Shown here: piece by piece, positions 1 through 14,981 of the stretch | Position numbering within the stretch: the first letter of the stretch is position 1 | How the letters are laid out: each line of letters starts with the position of its first letter | Source of the DNA: Tyto alba | Taxonomy: Eukaryota > Chordata > Aves > Strigiformes > Tytonidae | Direction: 5' to 3' | NCBI RefSeq assembly: GCF_018691265.1 | Contig: NW_024881324.1 | Coordinates: 10,109,730-10,173,729 of the forward strand | DNA: 64,000 bases | The notes under the pieces: generated by a model | What the model saw: the letters and a program-made list of their open reading frames with translations, nothing else | Database searches by the model: none | What the model was told of the DNA's origin: nothing | Program-made: the position numbers and the translations under genes

Positions 1-3000
1 ATTTCTCCGAAAATTTTAGTGTCTCTCAAAACCTAGGCAGACTTAGGTTTTCTGGTAATCATAGTCCCATTTAATTCTGCATTCACTGACAGAAGTTTAG
101 TTGAGGCTTGCTTAGACCTGTACCTTTGAAGGTCCAGATTTGGTCCAGCTCAACGAGGAAAGAAAAGAGCAAAAGGGCAAGCCGAATTTTTAATAGGAAA
201 GCTTATTCCTTAAAAATACATCTCAGAATATGTGCATCTTTCTGAATTTAAGGCCAAGACTCAAGAACACAGCAGATTAATCTGATTAAAAAAAAAAAAT
301 GCAAATATATACACGTGTATTTTCTAAATGCAATGATGGGAGGAGTAATAATTCTAATAGATGTGCCAATCTTTCAGTAGCATATTTCTAAAGTCTAATT
401 ACCAGCAGTTGCAACGTAGCCACCTCTGTGATAATAGGATGCAATTAATTCAGACAAGTCTTGATCCTTCAAGGTAAAGTGCAACGGAAAACCAAGGGGA
501 GAAAAAAAAAAAGCAGCACTTAGATATGGGTGCCTTTGTGTCGATGGGTTTGCAGTTACAGCTAGACCTAGCATAGACCTAGCATTGCTCTTCAGACACC
601 GATATCTGAATTGCTGTTATCTGCCAAAAATGCTTGTGTGCAGTACACAGCTCTTATTGTCTATTGTTATTATCTATCTAGACATCTATCCTGGGAATAG
701 CTGAAGTGTCCTTCACTTTTCTGTCTGAGGGTGTGGTGAGATGATAGGGTTGGGTTGATACCAAGGCTTGCAGACGCCTCAGCAGAGGGGATCCACCCCA
801 GCCCATCTCCCCTCCCTGCTCCCTCCTGCTGGCACTGTTTCAGGGCTGATAGGCTGATAAACCAATTCAAGCCAGTAATCCAGCAGGAAACTAACCCAGG
901 GAGGGCGGGAGGGGAAACAACCCACGGCCATTCTAGTGGACTAAATAAATCTGTGTAAACAGACACGTGCCAAAGCTGGGGCACGAAGGGAAGGAGTGAA
1001 ATGGCATTGCTGGGAGGGACGGGAAGGCAGCGAGGCATGATGTTGGCCTCTATCTGCTGCCTGACCTCACCCTCAGATTCTAGGAACAATGACTTAAAGT
1101 ACATTAGGAACGACAGCCTCTTCCTCCAGCCTTTGGTAGTACAGTAAGTATGGCTGTCAATGTACTGACATACAGGGAGTACTGGGGAAAGCATCAGGCT
1201 TGGAGCAGCAGATTAGGCATGAGGAAGGACAAATGGGGTGATGAAATTTTCCAGAAGGTAGCTCTATTACAGTTATACAAGCAACCAAATCCAGACTTGG
1301 TGTCAGCTGGTTTCCTCATGCTTTCTTATCCATGTCCCAGCACTGACCAGCACCTTGGAGCAAACAGAGCTGATGGGCTATTTAACAGAATCAGGGATAG
1401 AAGGGTGAAAACTCTCAGAAAAGTGTGTCAGAAGTGCTTAGGGTGACCCCTCTCTGCTAGGGAGACCCACAAGCCAAAATCTACGTGCCCACTCCCCAGG
1501 AGAGGTTACACCAGGCCAAGGTCCCACAGGCACACACAGGTCTTCGGGGAGCTGTTCTCCCCAAGACCCCCCGGCACCGGGGAGCACAGTGTGGCCGGGG
1601 GGGAGCCCCCCGAAGCCCTGCGCACCCCCAAGACTGCCGCCAGCTCCCTTGCAAAAGCTGCCCAGGGGCGCTCCCGCCTTTATCCAAACAGGCAAATACG
1701 ACAACTATCCGCCCAAAGGGGTTTCTGCTGCCATCACAACATATCCAATGGGAACTGCTCCTGCCCTTCTCGGGGGACATTTGCAAGGCAGGAGACAGAT
1801 CAGTGGCAAGGTGAGCACCTCGGTGCTGTTGAAACAACACAGGCAGGTGCCAACCATGCTGCTGCAGAACACCTGGTGATTGTCAAAACAGCAGAAACTA
1901 GTCAGTCGGTGTTGATACTTCATTACAGAACATCTTTTCCTTTATGGCTATTAAATCTTTAATCCTTTACTAGCACTTTTTTTTTTTTCTCCCCCTCACA
2001 TAAACAGCCTTTGGTTCCTCATAAGGAATGAGGCTCTTTCACACAGTCAGCCACAGCCCAAAAGAGCCACAGAGAGGAGAGTAAGCGCTGAGGCATCCTC
2101 TTTGCTTTGTTGTTCTCATTTTGACTTGATAGACCATGAGTTTTCATTACCAGGAGGCTCTAAAAGCCCGCGGACAGAAAGGGAAGAGCCCGGGAAGCAG
2201 GGGGAATTCTCAAGGTGGGGTACAGCTATGGCCGCTTTCACCCTCCAGCCATCATTAAAGACACGTCATGGTGTGTAACCAGAGCCTTCCCCAGGGAAGC
2301 GTTGCTCTCTGCAACCCCAGACTCTTCCTCACCCTACCCTTCGGCCAGACGGCACAGCTTTGCTGGGCTGCTCTGTGTAGGGAGCTGAAAAGCCTGAGGT
2401 TAGCTTGTGCCCACTTGGGCAAGTGTTAGCTACTCTGCTGGGCTCCTTTTCACAGAGAAGGGGCCGAGTCCTTATCACCATGTGCATCCCCACAGCAAAG
2501 TTCCGCAGTCAGCAAGAACAGACGTAACAGTCACAGACATGCATAGGTTCAGTTTTCCACCCTGTGCATTTCCATGCTCTACTACATACATTCATAATAA
2601 TAAACCCCTTGTTTGCTCATCTTTAGGGTCTGACTTGGAGCCATGGGACAGCACAAAGCGATGAGAAAGCAACCCTATACCTGCAGCACCACTGAGGGGA
2701 TTCTTCTGCTGAGTTTTGGCCATTGCTCCCAATCATCTCACAGGCTTCTTTAACCTGCAGTCCCTTCCCAGGTAGCACAGTAATACAGGACACCGGGGAC
2801 AATTCAAGTGCTGCAATTACAGTATATGCGTTCTATTACGGTATATATTGTTGTCGTGCATGGATATCAGTCGGATGTCCATACGTTCAGAATATCACTA
2901 AAAGCACAGCTGAAGGCAGAACCATCGGTGAGGCCCTGTCTCAGCAACCTCAGAAGGACCCACTCCTGGATCCAGTCATGAAGTGGTACCTGCACACAAC

Positions 3001-4105
3001 CACCCATAACCAACAGTGTTCCCTATTTTCCCACAGTATCCTTGTCCATTGAGAGCTGTTTGGGTCAGGATAATAAAAATTACAAGGCGAAGGCAGACAG
3101 TTTGTCCAGGAGGGCACAGTGAAGGTTTTCTGTGGCAGACCTGTATTACTGGACAAGAGCAGAGGAAACATTTCTACTGAAAACTAGAAGTCAGACCCTC
3201 AGGACTCACAGAAGGTGGCTGGTTTGTATAATTCTGGAAAAACAAGGGAGCTTCAAAATGGGACTAAATTATGTTGGTGTCCTACTGCTATGGGGTTCAA
3301 AAACACTACTGAAAACTCACACATAACATTCTTCCTCATGCACTCTGCCTTTAAGCAGCTGGTTGGGCCCTCCACAGCTCTCTGTTGCTGAAGGTGCCAG
3401 AAACCATGCAGCTCAGCAGTGCAGGTTTCTAGCCTCCTACATTTGTGTATCGTCAGTAAACACAGCTATTTGGATCTGACCAAGCCCTTGTGGTTTCTCC
3501 ACACAGACTTTGTTGCCTAAAGAGCAAAAGACTTGAAATATGTGACTAATTATGATGTTTTACCCTGTTTGCATGTGCAGGACTTGAAATGTTTTGCTGA
3601 GCAGAGAGGGATCCTCTTTCCCAGTCATAAAAAGCACAAAGTGTGATGGGGACCTGAGGCACCTCGTATGAGCTCTGCCCCAGAAAGGACAACAGCCATG
3701 GCCCATCAGTGGGGCAATTTAACAAATATTGGCAAGCGGAGCTTGCCCACCTTTAACCTGGGAGAGATGCTTGCGTTTATTCCTGACTGGAAAGCTCAAC
3801 AGATGGGTTTATCCACCCTGTTTGTTAGCTACTACATCACTGTCTAGAGACCGATCTTCCTCTGCTCTGTCACACTTTCAGTGGCATTGTTGCTGTCTTC
3901 GGGTTGTGCAACAGTCATCTCAACTATCAGACTTACAAAGCAAATGCTTGCAAAATTCAGACTTAAAACGCGTACCCTATAATCTCACCAGCCAGCAAAA
4001 TTTGTAAAAGCAAGCTTGAAAGAAACACAAGTTGGCTAGAACAGTCTGTTTAAAATCCAAATTCAAATGAGTAGTCATAGAAAATATTTCATAGTATACG
4101 CCTAG
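1..4105. other. Downstream intergenic DNA, no gene recognised
   Basis: AT-rich DNA with a moderately GC-rich stretch at about 1440-1700 and another near 2160-2400. Open frames here are short, overlap on both strands and match no family I recognise. Nothing else is supported. Confidence 0.6.
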
Positions 4106-4109
4106 ATTT

Positions 4110-4200
4110 TATGACACAACAACAATAATAATAGTAATACCACCTAACTTTCATCAGTAGATCTCAAAAGCACTTTACAAAGAGATTAAGCATCCTTAGA
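4110..4200. repeat. MIR-like ancient amniote repeat remnant
   Basis: Contains TTCATCAGTAGATCTCAAAAG followed by CACTTTACAAAGAG, a pattern recalled from old MIR-type elements shared by birds and turtles. The (AAT/AAC)n-like stretch at about 4118-4140 precedes it, as is common in these copies. Family naming is from memory and needs RepeatMasker. Confidence 0.45.
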
Positions 4201-7200
4201 GCACCTACTTTGCAATAGTCACTTTTTCAGCTGCTGACAATATTTAAATTACTGAAACAGATCAAGTGATATTATTAACTAATCACCTGCCAAGCCTTTT
4301 ACGTCAAATTGCTACCTGGAGCAAAGTATTATGCTTAATTTTGGAACAACTGACACCTATGGTTTATTGGGGCAACTGTAAGCATAAACAGTAAACCTAG
4401 CAGCACAAAGGTTAGTTTGCACAGCCTAATTTAATTTTTACCTGTTGTATACAGCATCTTTTCAGCCATGCAGATGCTGTTGTGCTGAAATCAGTTGAGG
4501 TCTAGGGAATGCCAATGACTTGGGGAAAACAAAGCCTTAGTTTTCCAGAGATAATGCAAAACATATCACAAGTATAAATCAACAAAAAGCAAACACCTCA
4601 GACCCATCAGGGCAAGTAGGACTTCAGCAGATCTGCCTGACAGAGAGAAGAGGGAGGCTTAGGTCTACTCTTGAGAAGTTATTTTTCTTCTTCCAAACTG
4701 CTGTTAAATGTTGTTATGGTGCAATATCAGGCTCTGCTAGGTGGTAGATAGCGCATTAGATATGCACAGTGGGTGGTAGATGTGCATTAAGATATTACAT
4801 GAAGCAATAACATTTTCTAAACTTTCTCTTTCTTCTACCTAGCACACAATGCAAAAAGCATGAAAACTACCTACAAGTTAGAGGTGGATAAATTTGAAGG
4901 GCCCATATTGCACTTGGAGATATTTTGACTGTGTTACAAATATCCAGTTTCACTGGCTATAATCGTCCTATGAAGTTACACAATGCTTGTGGACTTATTT
5001 TTCATAAAAACTTGGAGTCAGGTATTATTTTCAAAGTCCTAATTGCACTTCAAAACAAAGAATTGAATGTCTTTCCCTCACAGTGAGGCACAAAGCTTGA
5101 AAACACAACCAAGGTGTGTTTTAATGGCTGAGAGACTAAGAGACAAAATACAATTTGTGGCTCCTAATGTTTTCAGTACAGCATAACTACTTTTCCTTTA
5201 TCATGATTTGGTACAGGAGTGACTAGAGATTTTTGATTTTCTGAGAACTAGGGGAGTCCTCTACTGCGGCTCCAAGAAACAGATGCAGCCTTGTAGGAGG
5301 ATGGGTTACTCCAAGATTAGCTCAGTTTGTGGGCAGCAGGTAACACCAACAGGTATTGAACATGGACAAGGGAAAACAGGTAGTCACTAGAAGGAAAAGA
5401 CCTTGCAAAATGAAGCCATGAAATGAAGGTTGTCCATCTGTCACAGACTACACTTGCAATCCAAACACTGTGTGAAGTCAAGTTGATTTATCAGTTTATT
5501 CCTCATTTTGAAATTACTTTAGGTACCCAAAAATTAGAATCTAGGTTTCTCTTCGAGTGATAAAGGAAACAGACCTTGCGATATAGTATAATGCTCTCCC
5601 TATCTCTGTATCTCAAGTCTTTGTCCTATATTGTTCCACAAAAAGAACAAAGGATCTGACTTTCCCCGTCACATAGCTCATGTTTTGCCAAAGCTTGCAA
5701 AGCAGCAGTGGTACCGTTCTCACATGAGCCCATCGCAATGGAATCAGGTTATACTTTATTTTCTCTCATACCTCAGCCCTAGGTGGGGCCTTTGTGTAGG
5801 TGCCAGGACAAGTCAAGCAATGACTGTCAGGTAACCTCAGACTGCAATTAAAATGAAGACTGAAATAAAGCATATCTGAACAAGAAGTTGTAAAAGTTAG
5901 ACAGATGGCAGTTACTAGCAAACTAGATTTTAACAAGGGAATCAAAATCTCACCAAGATAGATAGGGAGATAGCGAGATTCTAGAAGACAACTTTGAGAT
6001 TAACTGCATGATGGAATATTGGGGGATTTAATTTTTTTTTTTTAAGTTATAGTTGAGAGAATCAGCTTTGCCTTGCAATATACATTAGCCAAACATGTAA
6101 GTGATAGAGCTAGAAAATAAAAAAATCCCAATGTTAATCTAAATACGAGTGAACCAGAGGGAATGGCTAAAGAAAGTAAGAAAGGGTACAGGTTTAAGCC
6201 ACATAGTCCCTGTATCTTAGGGGTCTCTTGCAGACCCCAAAGCACACAGAACTCACAGCTTCGCTCAGGAAAAACCCGCATTTTCAGTTTAGCAGGAGCC
6301 AAGTCACTGTATCAGTTCTTTGTAAGACAGAACTGACTGTGGTCATCAGCTCCAACATGCAGATACAGGCCTGCAGACATGCAGGTGAAACCACAGAGAG
6401 AGCCATGCCACATACAAAGCTTCTTACAGTCACTTCCATTAGTAGAGCACCAGGATAACTCCTACCTCCACAGCTCCTGTTCTTGGGTACAGCCGCTCAA
6501 GCCTCAGATTTCCATCCATAGCACAAGAACAGTAACACCACCACCTCCTCCATCACAGCGTACAGCAGTTAACACTCTCTGGTCAATAGAAATGCACCAC
6601 CAACCTTTCTGACCCTTCAGAGACCATAGCAAGGCTTAATCGTATATCTGAGAGTTACAATGCACAACCCATCAGAGAGCCAAGGGGCAAGAGTTGCTTC
6701 TAACAAGTTCCACCAAGGGCTGTCCCACCCCAATTTTCCAGGCAGAGCTACTCTCCCCAAACTCTACCAGTTGATCTCCTATCACCAGCCATACTTATTT
6801 GAAGACTAAGCATAGCGTAGCATGATGTAAATCACCTGAGCTGGGTGCTGCTCAAGACCCGCACATGGGCTACATTTGCTACTCTGTAGTCATTATTTTG
6901 CATCTGGAGTTAAACATGCACCTCATAATTAACAGCCTACTTAATTGACTTTTACCCTGTTCTCTTGCAGAACAGTTTGACCAGATTGCTGGATTCTGAA
7001 GTGTATTTCCTCTTTGAATTTCTCTGCAGTTATTTACTTTGTAACTTCTCAGGCTGCAGCTCATTTGAAAGTACTTGCATGCACTTCAAGTGTTTGATAT
7101 TTAACCATCAAAACATTTTGATCAGAAACCTGGGACCGACAGCATGTTTTGTTTCCCAGGACATCAGCTTAATTCCTACCCTCATATTACTGCATGATCA

Positions 7201-10200
7201 TAACTTTCTTTGGTATTTAGATATTGCCGTACCCCCAGCAGATTTCCATGCCCCTTCCCAAAGGAAGCAGTTTCATTACATGCATTTTTAGAACAAGACT
7301 CTTGTCTGATGCACAAAAGCATGATGACTCGCTGTTGTGTCAGGCTGATAGCAGAGATAAAAGAACTCTGGTTTCCTATTGCCAATCCACCATCTCAGCT
7401 AAAAGTACCACCAATTTCTTCTACCTTAAAATTTTGTACATAATTATATCATCTACTTTATTGGTTCCATTTTTCCAAGAAAATCAAGATGGACCATTGA
7501 TGGCTACTGTGTGGTACTCACTTAGGATTCACTGATTTGGTGACCACTTCTGCCGGTGGACTCAGTTTCAAAAAGATTACACACTCAGTCCAGGAGCATG
7601 TAAACAACTGGCTTTAGTGGAAATTGTTGCTTTGCTGGATTAATCCACTTTGCTAAGGGGCAGGCAGAACTGGGAAGCAATCTGTCCTTTGAACTTTGAT
7701 TCATTTGTGTTGCCACATGGTATCTGAAAGAAGAAAAAAGCCAAACCCTCAGTGAAGCCGACCTCTTCAGTGTGTGTTGCAGATGCCTTCCATGCCTTAC
7801 CTGCAGACCTGCTTCTGCAGCACTGGCTTCACAGCTGGAGCTCCTGTATGCTAAACAAGTGCAGTGGAACAGCTGGTGTTGATTGATTGAAGCAGAGGTT
7901 TTGTCCTCAGATCTGGTCCCACATTAACTCCCTTTTGACATCGCTTTAATGCTTGTATCAATGTTTCCATGTCATCTTTCTCCAGAAAGTAGCTAAGGGT
8001 GACTGCCAAGAGCAGAAACATCTCGGAAAATATGAGGAGGAAAAGAAGGAAACTCTGTAAAAGAAAAAATCATCAGATATTTCACTTTGATCTTACTCTA
8101 TTGTTTTGGTTTGCTTCTTTTCTCAAAGTTCAAGTATTTTCTCGCCTGTAGCAATGCTAACAAATGGAACATGTTAACACACCCTCCTGCTTGTTGCTGA
8201 TTACTATATTAAGATAGGCATCAGATCAAAAAGCAGATGCAAAACCAGAGGCCTAGTTTACAAACTTTATTTAAGCAGACAAGGTCTTACATTAACCTAG
8301 AGATACCTTGTAGACTCTTATCACTGCTGTTAATTATTAAAACATATAGACTAATTCTGCATCTGCTGCTGGAAGGAGCCGATAGGGCCAGCTCTGGAAA
8401 GCTCCGAGGCCTGTGCCTGTGCACAGGTTTCAGGCACAGCTTCCCCAGAAAACTTGGCTCCTCTGTGCGGTTAAAGACGTCCAGCGTGTAGCACAAAGCC
8501 AGGCTGGGTCTGCCTCTGCACACAAGTGCAATCCAGCGAGAAGCAATTTTTGCTGAGAATGTTTCATGCCCCCCAAATGCTAATTTGCTAGCCTAAGCTT
8601 TAAATTGGATCTGTACAAAATCCAAAGAGAATTGCCGCGAGGCAAATGACATAAGGGGGTGTAGGAGTAAATACCACGGCTGGATGTATTCAAACGCAGC
8701 CCATAGTATTTCCCCCTCTCCCTCCCTCCTCCCTCCAGGAGACAGCCGGAGAGCTTACACTCCTCTATGACAAATCACATTCCAAAAAAGTTAATGACTA
8801 CAAGCATTAAACAAATTATTGAAAATCCTTTTAAGTGAGCTATAACTTCTTTAAACAAAACTGAGCCCAAGACCCTCTCCACGCCTTCAGCAAGACATTT
8901 CCCCTGGCACTGCCTCTTGCCAACCCTCCCCACCTTGGCAGCCCTGCTCCACAGGCCTCTGGGACCACCAAGGGTTTCTGGGCACGGAAGCCTGCAGCGG
9001 CAAAAGCCACTAGAGGGCATTCAAAACACAGGTTTGCCAAATTGTTGGGTGCCCACAGCACCCAATAAACTCAATTAACTGGTGTTATGTGGACACGGTA
9101 AGTTGGAGAACACCTACATTTCTCGATTCATGTTTGTTCAAGACCTCATGAAGGTAATATTTGTCCTGACGCTACCACAAATGCTGTTCCTATGTAATTA
9201 CAGACAGAATTATACCACAGGAGGCTCAAATCCTATAGTAACAGGCTATTTTGGAGTATAAAAATTCAGATTTGGATCTCGTGTTTGTTTTGCTTTTCAC
9301 TTAGGGTTCCAGTAGACATCAAAGTAAATGGACCTCACTGCCGTTCACATTACTCCTCCATGTATGTGTGCAAACATGTACATCCAATTCTCGTAACTCG
9401 AATACAGTCACTCACAGGTCTCCTTCTTTGGTTGACAAGGTATATTTAGCAGGCACCTTTCCTTCTGCTACCTTTACCCTATTATCACTGCTGACTTCTT
9501 TCTGCAGTTGCCTACTCAATTAAAGAGAAGTAGGTTAAATTAGTTTTCCTTTTTGTTTGGATAAAGGTTTACATAATATACCATTTTCTTGCTCATGAGC
9601 TGCAGCTGGATTGTTGAAACTAATTCTCCTAAAACACAGGTTTTATATAAAATAGAAGAGTGCCTCAGCAACTTAACAGATGTGAGGTTTAATATACTAC
9701 TGCCTTTATATGAAAAATGAGGCTAACTAACAAGAGGCTGGTAACACAGTTCTGTCATTTGAGGACACAGTACAGTCCTTATTGAGGGCCACATTAAATA
9801 AAGTCCCTTTATTTAGTAGGCTCAGTTGTGGCAATGCAGTCATCACCAGGAGAACATTTAAAGTCTGAATCAGTGTGTGGAACAACTTTGTTGTTCTGAC
9901 ATGAAGGTACTTTTAAAAAAGAAAAAAAAAAGCTGCAGCTTTTGCATAAAGGTCTGGGCATCTCTTCCTGTGGAAGTCTGCGCTTAGTCATTGTTTTCTT
10001 CCTTCAAGACCATTTTACCTGTTCAGGATAAAAGTGCCCAGCTATGAAATAAACCTCAGTCAAAGCCTGTGATCTTCTAGTCTGGTTTATTGGACAGTTA
10101 GGATGTGAACCCCAACCTCCGTGAACCTTGCCTACGGATAGACTCAAGTTTGAAAAGTTAGGCTGCTTCCACCGATCCTCCCGCTTCCACATTAATTCTC

Positions 10201-13200
10201 AGGATTGATCCACATGAGACAGGATTGGTCATAAAAATCATGCATACATGTTTCTAAGAAAAAACTTGCATGCTACTACCACTAGTGCCAAAGCAAATCA
10301 AAATGCCCTGTTACAAATGTAGGCATTTTGCTCTCAGTTTTCATTAATGGAGTGGTTTGGAAGATAGAGGTACAGACTTGTGCTGAGCACCAGGCATTGC
10401 TGGCTCTCTGCCCACCCCAGGGTCCAGCGAGGGGACAAACCCAGGCAGAACCTGGGGATCACCACCGTGCCTTGTTCAGGGGACCCCAGAATGGTGGAGC
10501 ACCAGTGCCCTGAGCTGGGAGAGGACTGGTACTAGGTGCTTCACCCACAGACCTCTACCAGCAAAGACCCTCCCCTGTCATTTATTTCGTTAACCTCTGT
10601 GCATGACCTCAGTGGCAGGATTATGTCTGCCACATAATTGAATTTGTCTGTCTCCTGTCTGGGGATACCCCCCAAGCCTGCTTCCTACCCCACAATAGCC
10701 ACTCAAATACTAATTTTCCCTTCCCTTCTTGTTCTGAATTTGCCTGAGTAGTTGCAGGTTTTCTTTTCAAAAGTAGCTTCTCTAAGAGAAGGGAAGGTGA
10801 TCTGAGGTCTGTGTGTGGGAAGATACAGTACTACTTGTACTTACGTAGGGACCAAAAGATGTAGGGCAATAGGGTGCTGTAACAGGGCCAAAAGGCAGTG
10901 GCTTACTGTGACCAGGCTTGTTAAAGGAATCCCCAGCTGATCTACACCAGAACAGAAGAAAAATCCCTCATCTTTATAGGTGGCACTTACATTTTAAACC
11001 TAGTAGTGGACCACAAGGATTGATTTTTCCTGATGTTCAGCTTACTTCATTTTTAATCAAAAAGTTAAGCAGGGAGGAGAGGTGGAAAACAAGAATATCC
11101 AGAGCAGTCAAGTAGCCATAAGTTTGTCTCTGAGAAAATGTGGGCTCCTTTTCTCTTGTAGCAGCTCTCTTTGGGAATTCTGCAAGGTTTTGCCTGAGGA
11201 ATCCCTAAACCCTGTGGTTAAACTCGCAGGCTCTGCCACACAGACCTGCACAGCTTTTTGTGCAGCATCTGATGAGCCCTGCTACCTGTAGCAACCAAAC
11301 TTCCTAAAATTAATATATATTACTCACCGTAAATGCATATTTCAATCCCCACTGGCAGTTTTAATGGGTCCATTTTACATGATGATCCTACTGTTTTCTG
11401 ATGGAGCATGCTTGTCAACACCAAACATTTCTATTTAGAAAAAAACAACAAACCAGCAGCAAAGCCAAGCCAATACTAGAAAAGTGATTTTGTCAGGGCT
11501 TCTGCCATATTGCATTTCATGCTCTACTCTCCAAAAATGTATTCTCCAAAGCCAAACCAGGAAGCTACAAGATGGTTGCTCTAGGGCTGCAGCTGCTGCT
11601 CTCTCTGAATTGCAAAGGACCCGGTACAGGAGAAATGCAGACCTAAATCAAAGACTTTAGGTTAAAAGAATCTCAATACTTCTAGCAAATGTATGGTAAT
11701 TATAGACGTTAAGTCTATTTGAGGCAGTTGGCAAAAACCTGAAATGTCTGAAGTACTGAGGTACGTACCTCTGGGTGTTGCAATTTTGTAGGATATGTGA
11801 TATATAAGGGAAATCTGGGTGTAAGTCAGGCCTCCTCTGTGATATGAGTTTGGAATATATCATCCTTGCACCCTCGGGTTCTACGTGTATTCCAAAAGGC
11901 ATGGTTACAAGACCTTCTGTGATGTATGGAAGGATTTACCTCCTCACCCTGTCCCTGCATATACTTCCATCATTTTTGTTTCATTCACCTTTTCCAAAGA
12001 TTTTGCTTAGAGACCAAACAATGGTCTCTGACTTTATCAACACGTGAGGCTTATGATCCGTCCTCTGAATTCAGCAGGACATCCCATATGCTCTTGGTTA
12101 GAGGTGTAAGTCTCTGTATCAGAAAGTCTATAGGAAGTACTCAGTTAGAGGAATACTTTGAACATGAGCATACTGCTGTTTCCACATGCGTCTGATGTGC
12201 TAACCTTATATGACTCCGAGTAGTAACCCTTTTTATATTACCCTGTGTGTGGTTGAGAAATGTACAGTGCTCAACCCACCATGGACAACACCTTCTTTTC
12301 AACTCTAGGTCCGGACCGTCAGTGGGATCTGCACTGAGAAGCCACAGCTCATGCTGTATTTGCTCAAAAAAGTGCTGCAAATGGGTGGTGGCCGTGCCTC
12401 ATACCTGTGCCTCCTGCTCACACCAAGCGATCATTGCTGGAGTCTTTTAACCACGAAACAGTAATGGCCTGCAGCAGAGTTTTAAGTCAAAACCTGAAGG
12501 GGAGAACACAAGCATTGTTTGGACAAATACAGTCTATGATCGTATTCATAGATCTTAAAGCCATAGCAGTATAATCACTCTTTTATTGCAGTGAGATTTC
12601 AGCCACTCATTTCTGCATTTGTTGTTTTGTTTGACTGAGATTAATTATTTTTCATTGATAGGACTTCTTTTCTTCCTACAGCTGATGAATTTTCTAGACA
12701 TTGAGTATGACTGCTCAAAAGTCTTAGTGAAGGTTGTTAGGGTTATCTGGCCAACCCTCAGACATAAGTTTTCCAGCAGCAGCAATGTGATTTGTCTTCC
12801 CTCATCCTTCAGGATTGTAACTGAGCTTGCATTGTAATTTATTTGGTGTATTTAAATTTAATATTTGAGAGCGCAAACTAGGGGAAGAAATTCCATTCCC
12901 CTGTTTGATCTTATTTATCCCTCAACATTTCAGATTGTGAACTCTAACATCCAAGAGTCAACTCACTAAATTCTACAGCATTATTCTGGCAAATAACAAT
13001 TCCTTTCCTGTTTCTTCAATCTAAGACTCCCTGTCAGCATTAGTTGGGAGGAGATAAGGCAAAAAGGAGAGGAAGGAGGAGAGGCTACAGGGAACCATCG
13101 CTGTGAAGCAGGAGGATACCTGGTGTCACGGGCAATAAAAACCTATTCGAAAATCCTCCCATGAATTTGCAGGTTGCCTGTTCTGTAGGCCTATTGTGGC

Positions 13201-13470
13201 CCCTAAAACATTTTCCTTGATGGTGTTTATGCTTTTGTGATGGGATATTTCAAGAGGTATTGTCCTGAGGGAAGGTCTATGACTGAGGAGTAACTGCCCA
13301 ACGCACCAGATTCTCTCCAGGAACAGGGGTGCTACTTCAGCTGCTCCCAGTGCAAGGCACAGGACATAGCTTTAGCAGTTGGGATTTCTGCCCTATCATA
13401 TTCTCCTTTCATGACACAAGCCTGTTTAATTCTGTGCTTTTTCCAATTCATCACAAGCTGCCCCTTGAGA
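4200..13470. other. Intergenic DNA, no gene recognised
   Basis: AT-rich and almost free of recognisable repeats. Short T or A tracts occur (for example 6031-6042). Small duplications such as GGTGGTAGAT at 4740-4780 are present. No exon-like frame with matching splice sites stood out. Confidence 0.55.
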
Positions 13471-13474
13471 TATT

Positions 13475-13615
13475 AGTCTCCCTCTATGCCTCACATCCCC
13501 ATCTATAAATGACAACAACATGTCCTTTCTCCTGTCCTTTATTTGTCTTGTGCTCACACTGTGAGCTCCTTGGAGGATGGACTGTGCCCACAATGAATGG
13601 ATCCACTGGTCTAAA
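13475..13615. repeat. MIR-like ancient repeat remnant
   Basis: It reads in order GCCTCACATCCCCATCTATAAATG, a middle part with TTATTTGTCTTG, then GTGAGCTCCTTGGAGGATGGACTGTG. This order matches the old amniote element that carries cctca..cccatctgta..ttgtaagctccttggggcaggga. The copy is heavily diverged. Confidence 0.5.
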
Positions 13616-14900
13616 TCATAACCAATAGTAACATGGCACCAGGATGAAGTGTGGTTAATCCAATAAGTGCAGCTCTAGTAATTAATTCCAAGAACATTTT
13701 TTTGGGGTCATTTCCACTGACTGATGCGAATGGACACTGATGGAATCTGCATTCCTTTCAGGGCAGCCCGAACAGCTCATCCTCATTTTTTTTTTTCTTT
13801 CCCCAAGCATTTGAAAATGTAATTGTGAGGGTCAAGGATTGCTCAGGGTGATATGGTTGGAGCTTTTTTAAGTTTCTGACTTGATTCAACACAGCACGAT
13901 TATACTATAGTAAAAAAGTTGGTGTGTGTGCCCAGTCATGTCAGGAACAGCAGGACTACATAGCATAAGATGTACTTCAGGCTTTCCATAGTATTCCCAG
14001 TAAAAATTAACTGACAAGGTTTTCCTATTTTATTTTTGGTTGTGAAGACTAATTTAAAGATAATTGCATTGCTCTTGTGTCAGCTGTTTAGCTTTTGCTT
14101 TTAAGAGGAAACTGTCAGTATAGTGATTAGAATGAAGTAATGTCCTTTAATCATTTTAATAATTAAGATAAGTGAACTTTAGGCAAAGCACATCTTACCA
14201 CTGACATCTCTACCCATCTCTACTGTTTCTTTTAGTCTGCTCTCCTAATTTTTTCCCCCTCTCACTTGGAATGGCAAACCAAACATGCTGTCAATTTTAG
14301 AAGGAAAAAAGTGTGAAATTTTATTACCGCATCAAAAAAAGGACAGGATTACTGGGACAAATGAATTTAAGCTGTGTTCAAAACAAAAAATCACTGGTTT
14401 TGCGCTGGCCAGTTTCCCTTTTAGTTTGTCTACCATTTAAGCCTTCAGATAGCATTACTGAATCTTGGATTAGTCTGCTTATTACAATAACAACTTCAGC
14501 AGCTTGTCTGAGATAAAATGTATATAATCTCAGGGACAAAAATTCTCTAGTCACTGCTGAGTCAAAACTGTCACTGAAGATAATGTTCTTGCCACAAGAG
14601 TCTAAGAATACCAGCAAGATTTGCAGGAGGAGGTATTTTTATCGGACTAGCTGATATAGCTGAAAAAGCAAACAACTGTCTGGGTACAGAAGTCCTTCTT
14701 CAAGTCAAAAATAGAAGATGCTGAAAAGCTAGATACAAGTTGGGAACAACTGCTCTAATTTTAACCTGATTATGCTGTCCACTTAGACTATGAGAAAGAA
14801 AAGATATTCACAGCTGGTACCTACAAAGCGGAGAGATGAAGATGCATGAATTGGTCTCAAGACAATATTGATACTGAAGATGCTAACTTTGAAACTGGAC

Positions 14901-14981
14901 CTGCTTTGAGCAAGAGATAGAGCAGATGACTCTCAGAAGTCCCTTCCAACCTCAGTTCTTCTTGGGGATCTGTGATTTTAC
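14901..14981 (+). mobile_element. CR1 LINE 3' end remnant
   Basis: CCTGCTTTGAGCA, then GATGACTCTCAGAAG and TCCCTTCCAACCTCAG, ending TCTGTGATTTTA. This is the familiar CR1 3' tail layout of birds (gagcaggg..gatgacct..aggtcccttccaacct..ctgtgatt). Only the tail survives, as is usual for 5'-truncated CR1. The terminal octamer repeats are lost or diverged, which suggests an old copy. Confidence 0.75.

Noticed and set aside
1440..1700. Second CpG island with a gene start
   Set aside because: C-rich but with few CpG, and the overlapping frames on both strands have no recognised homology.
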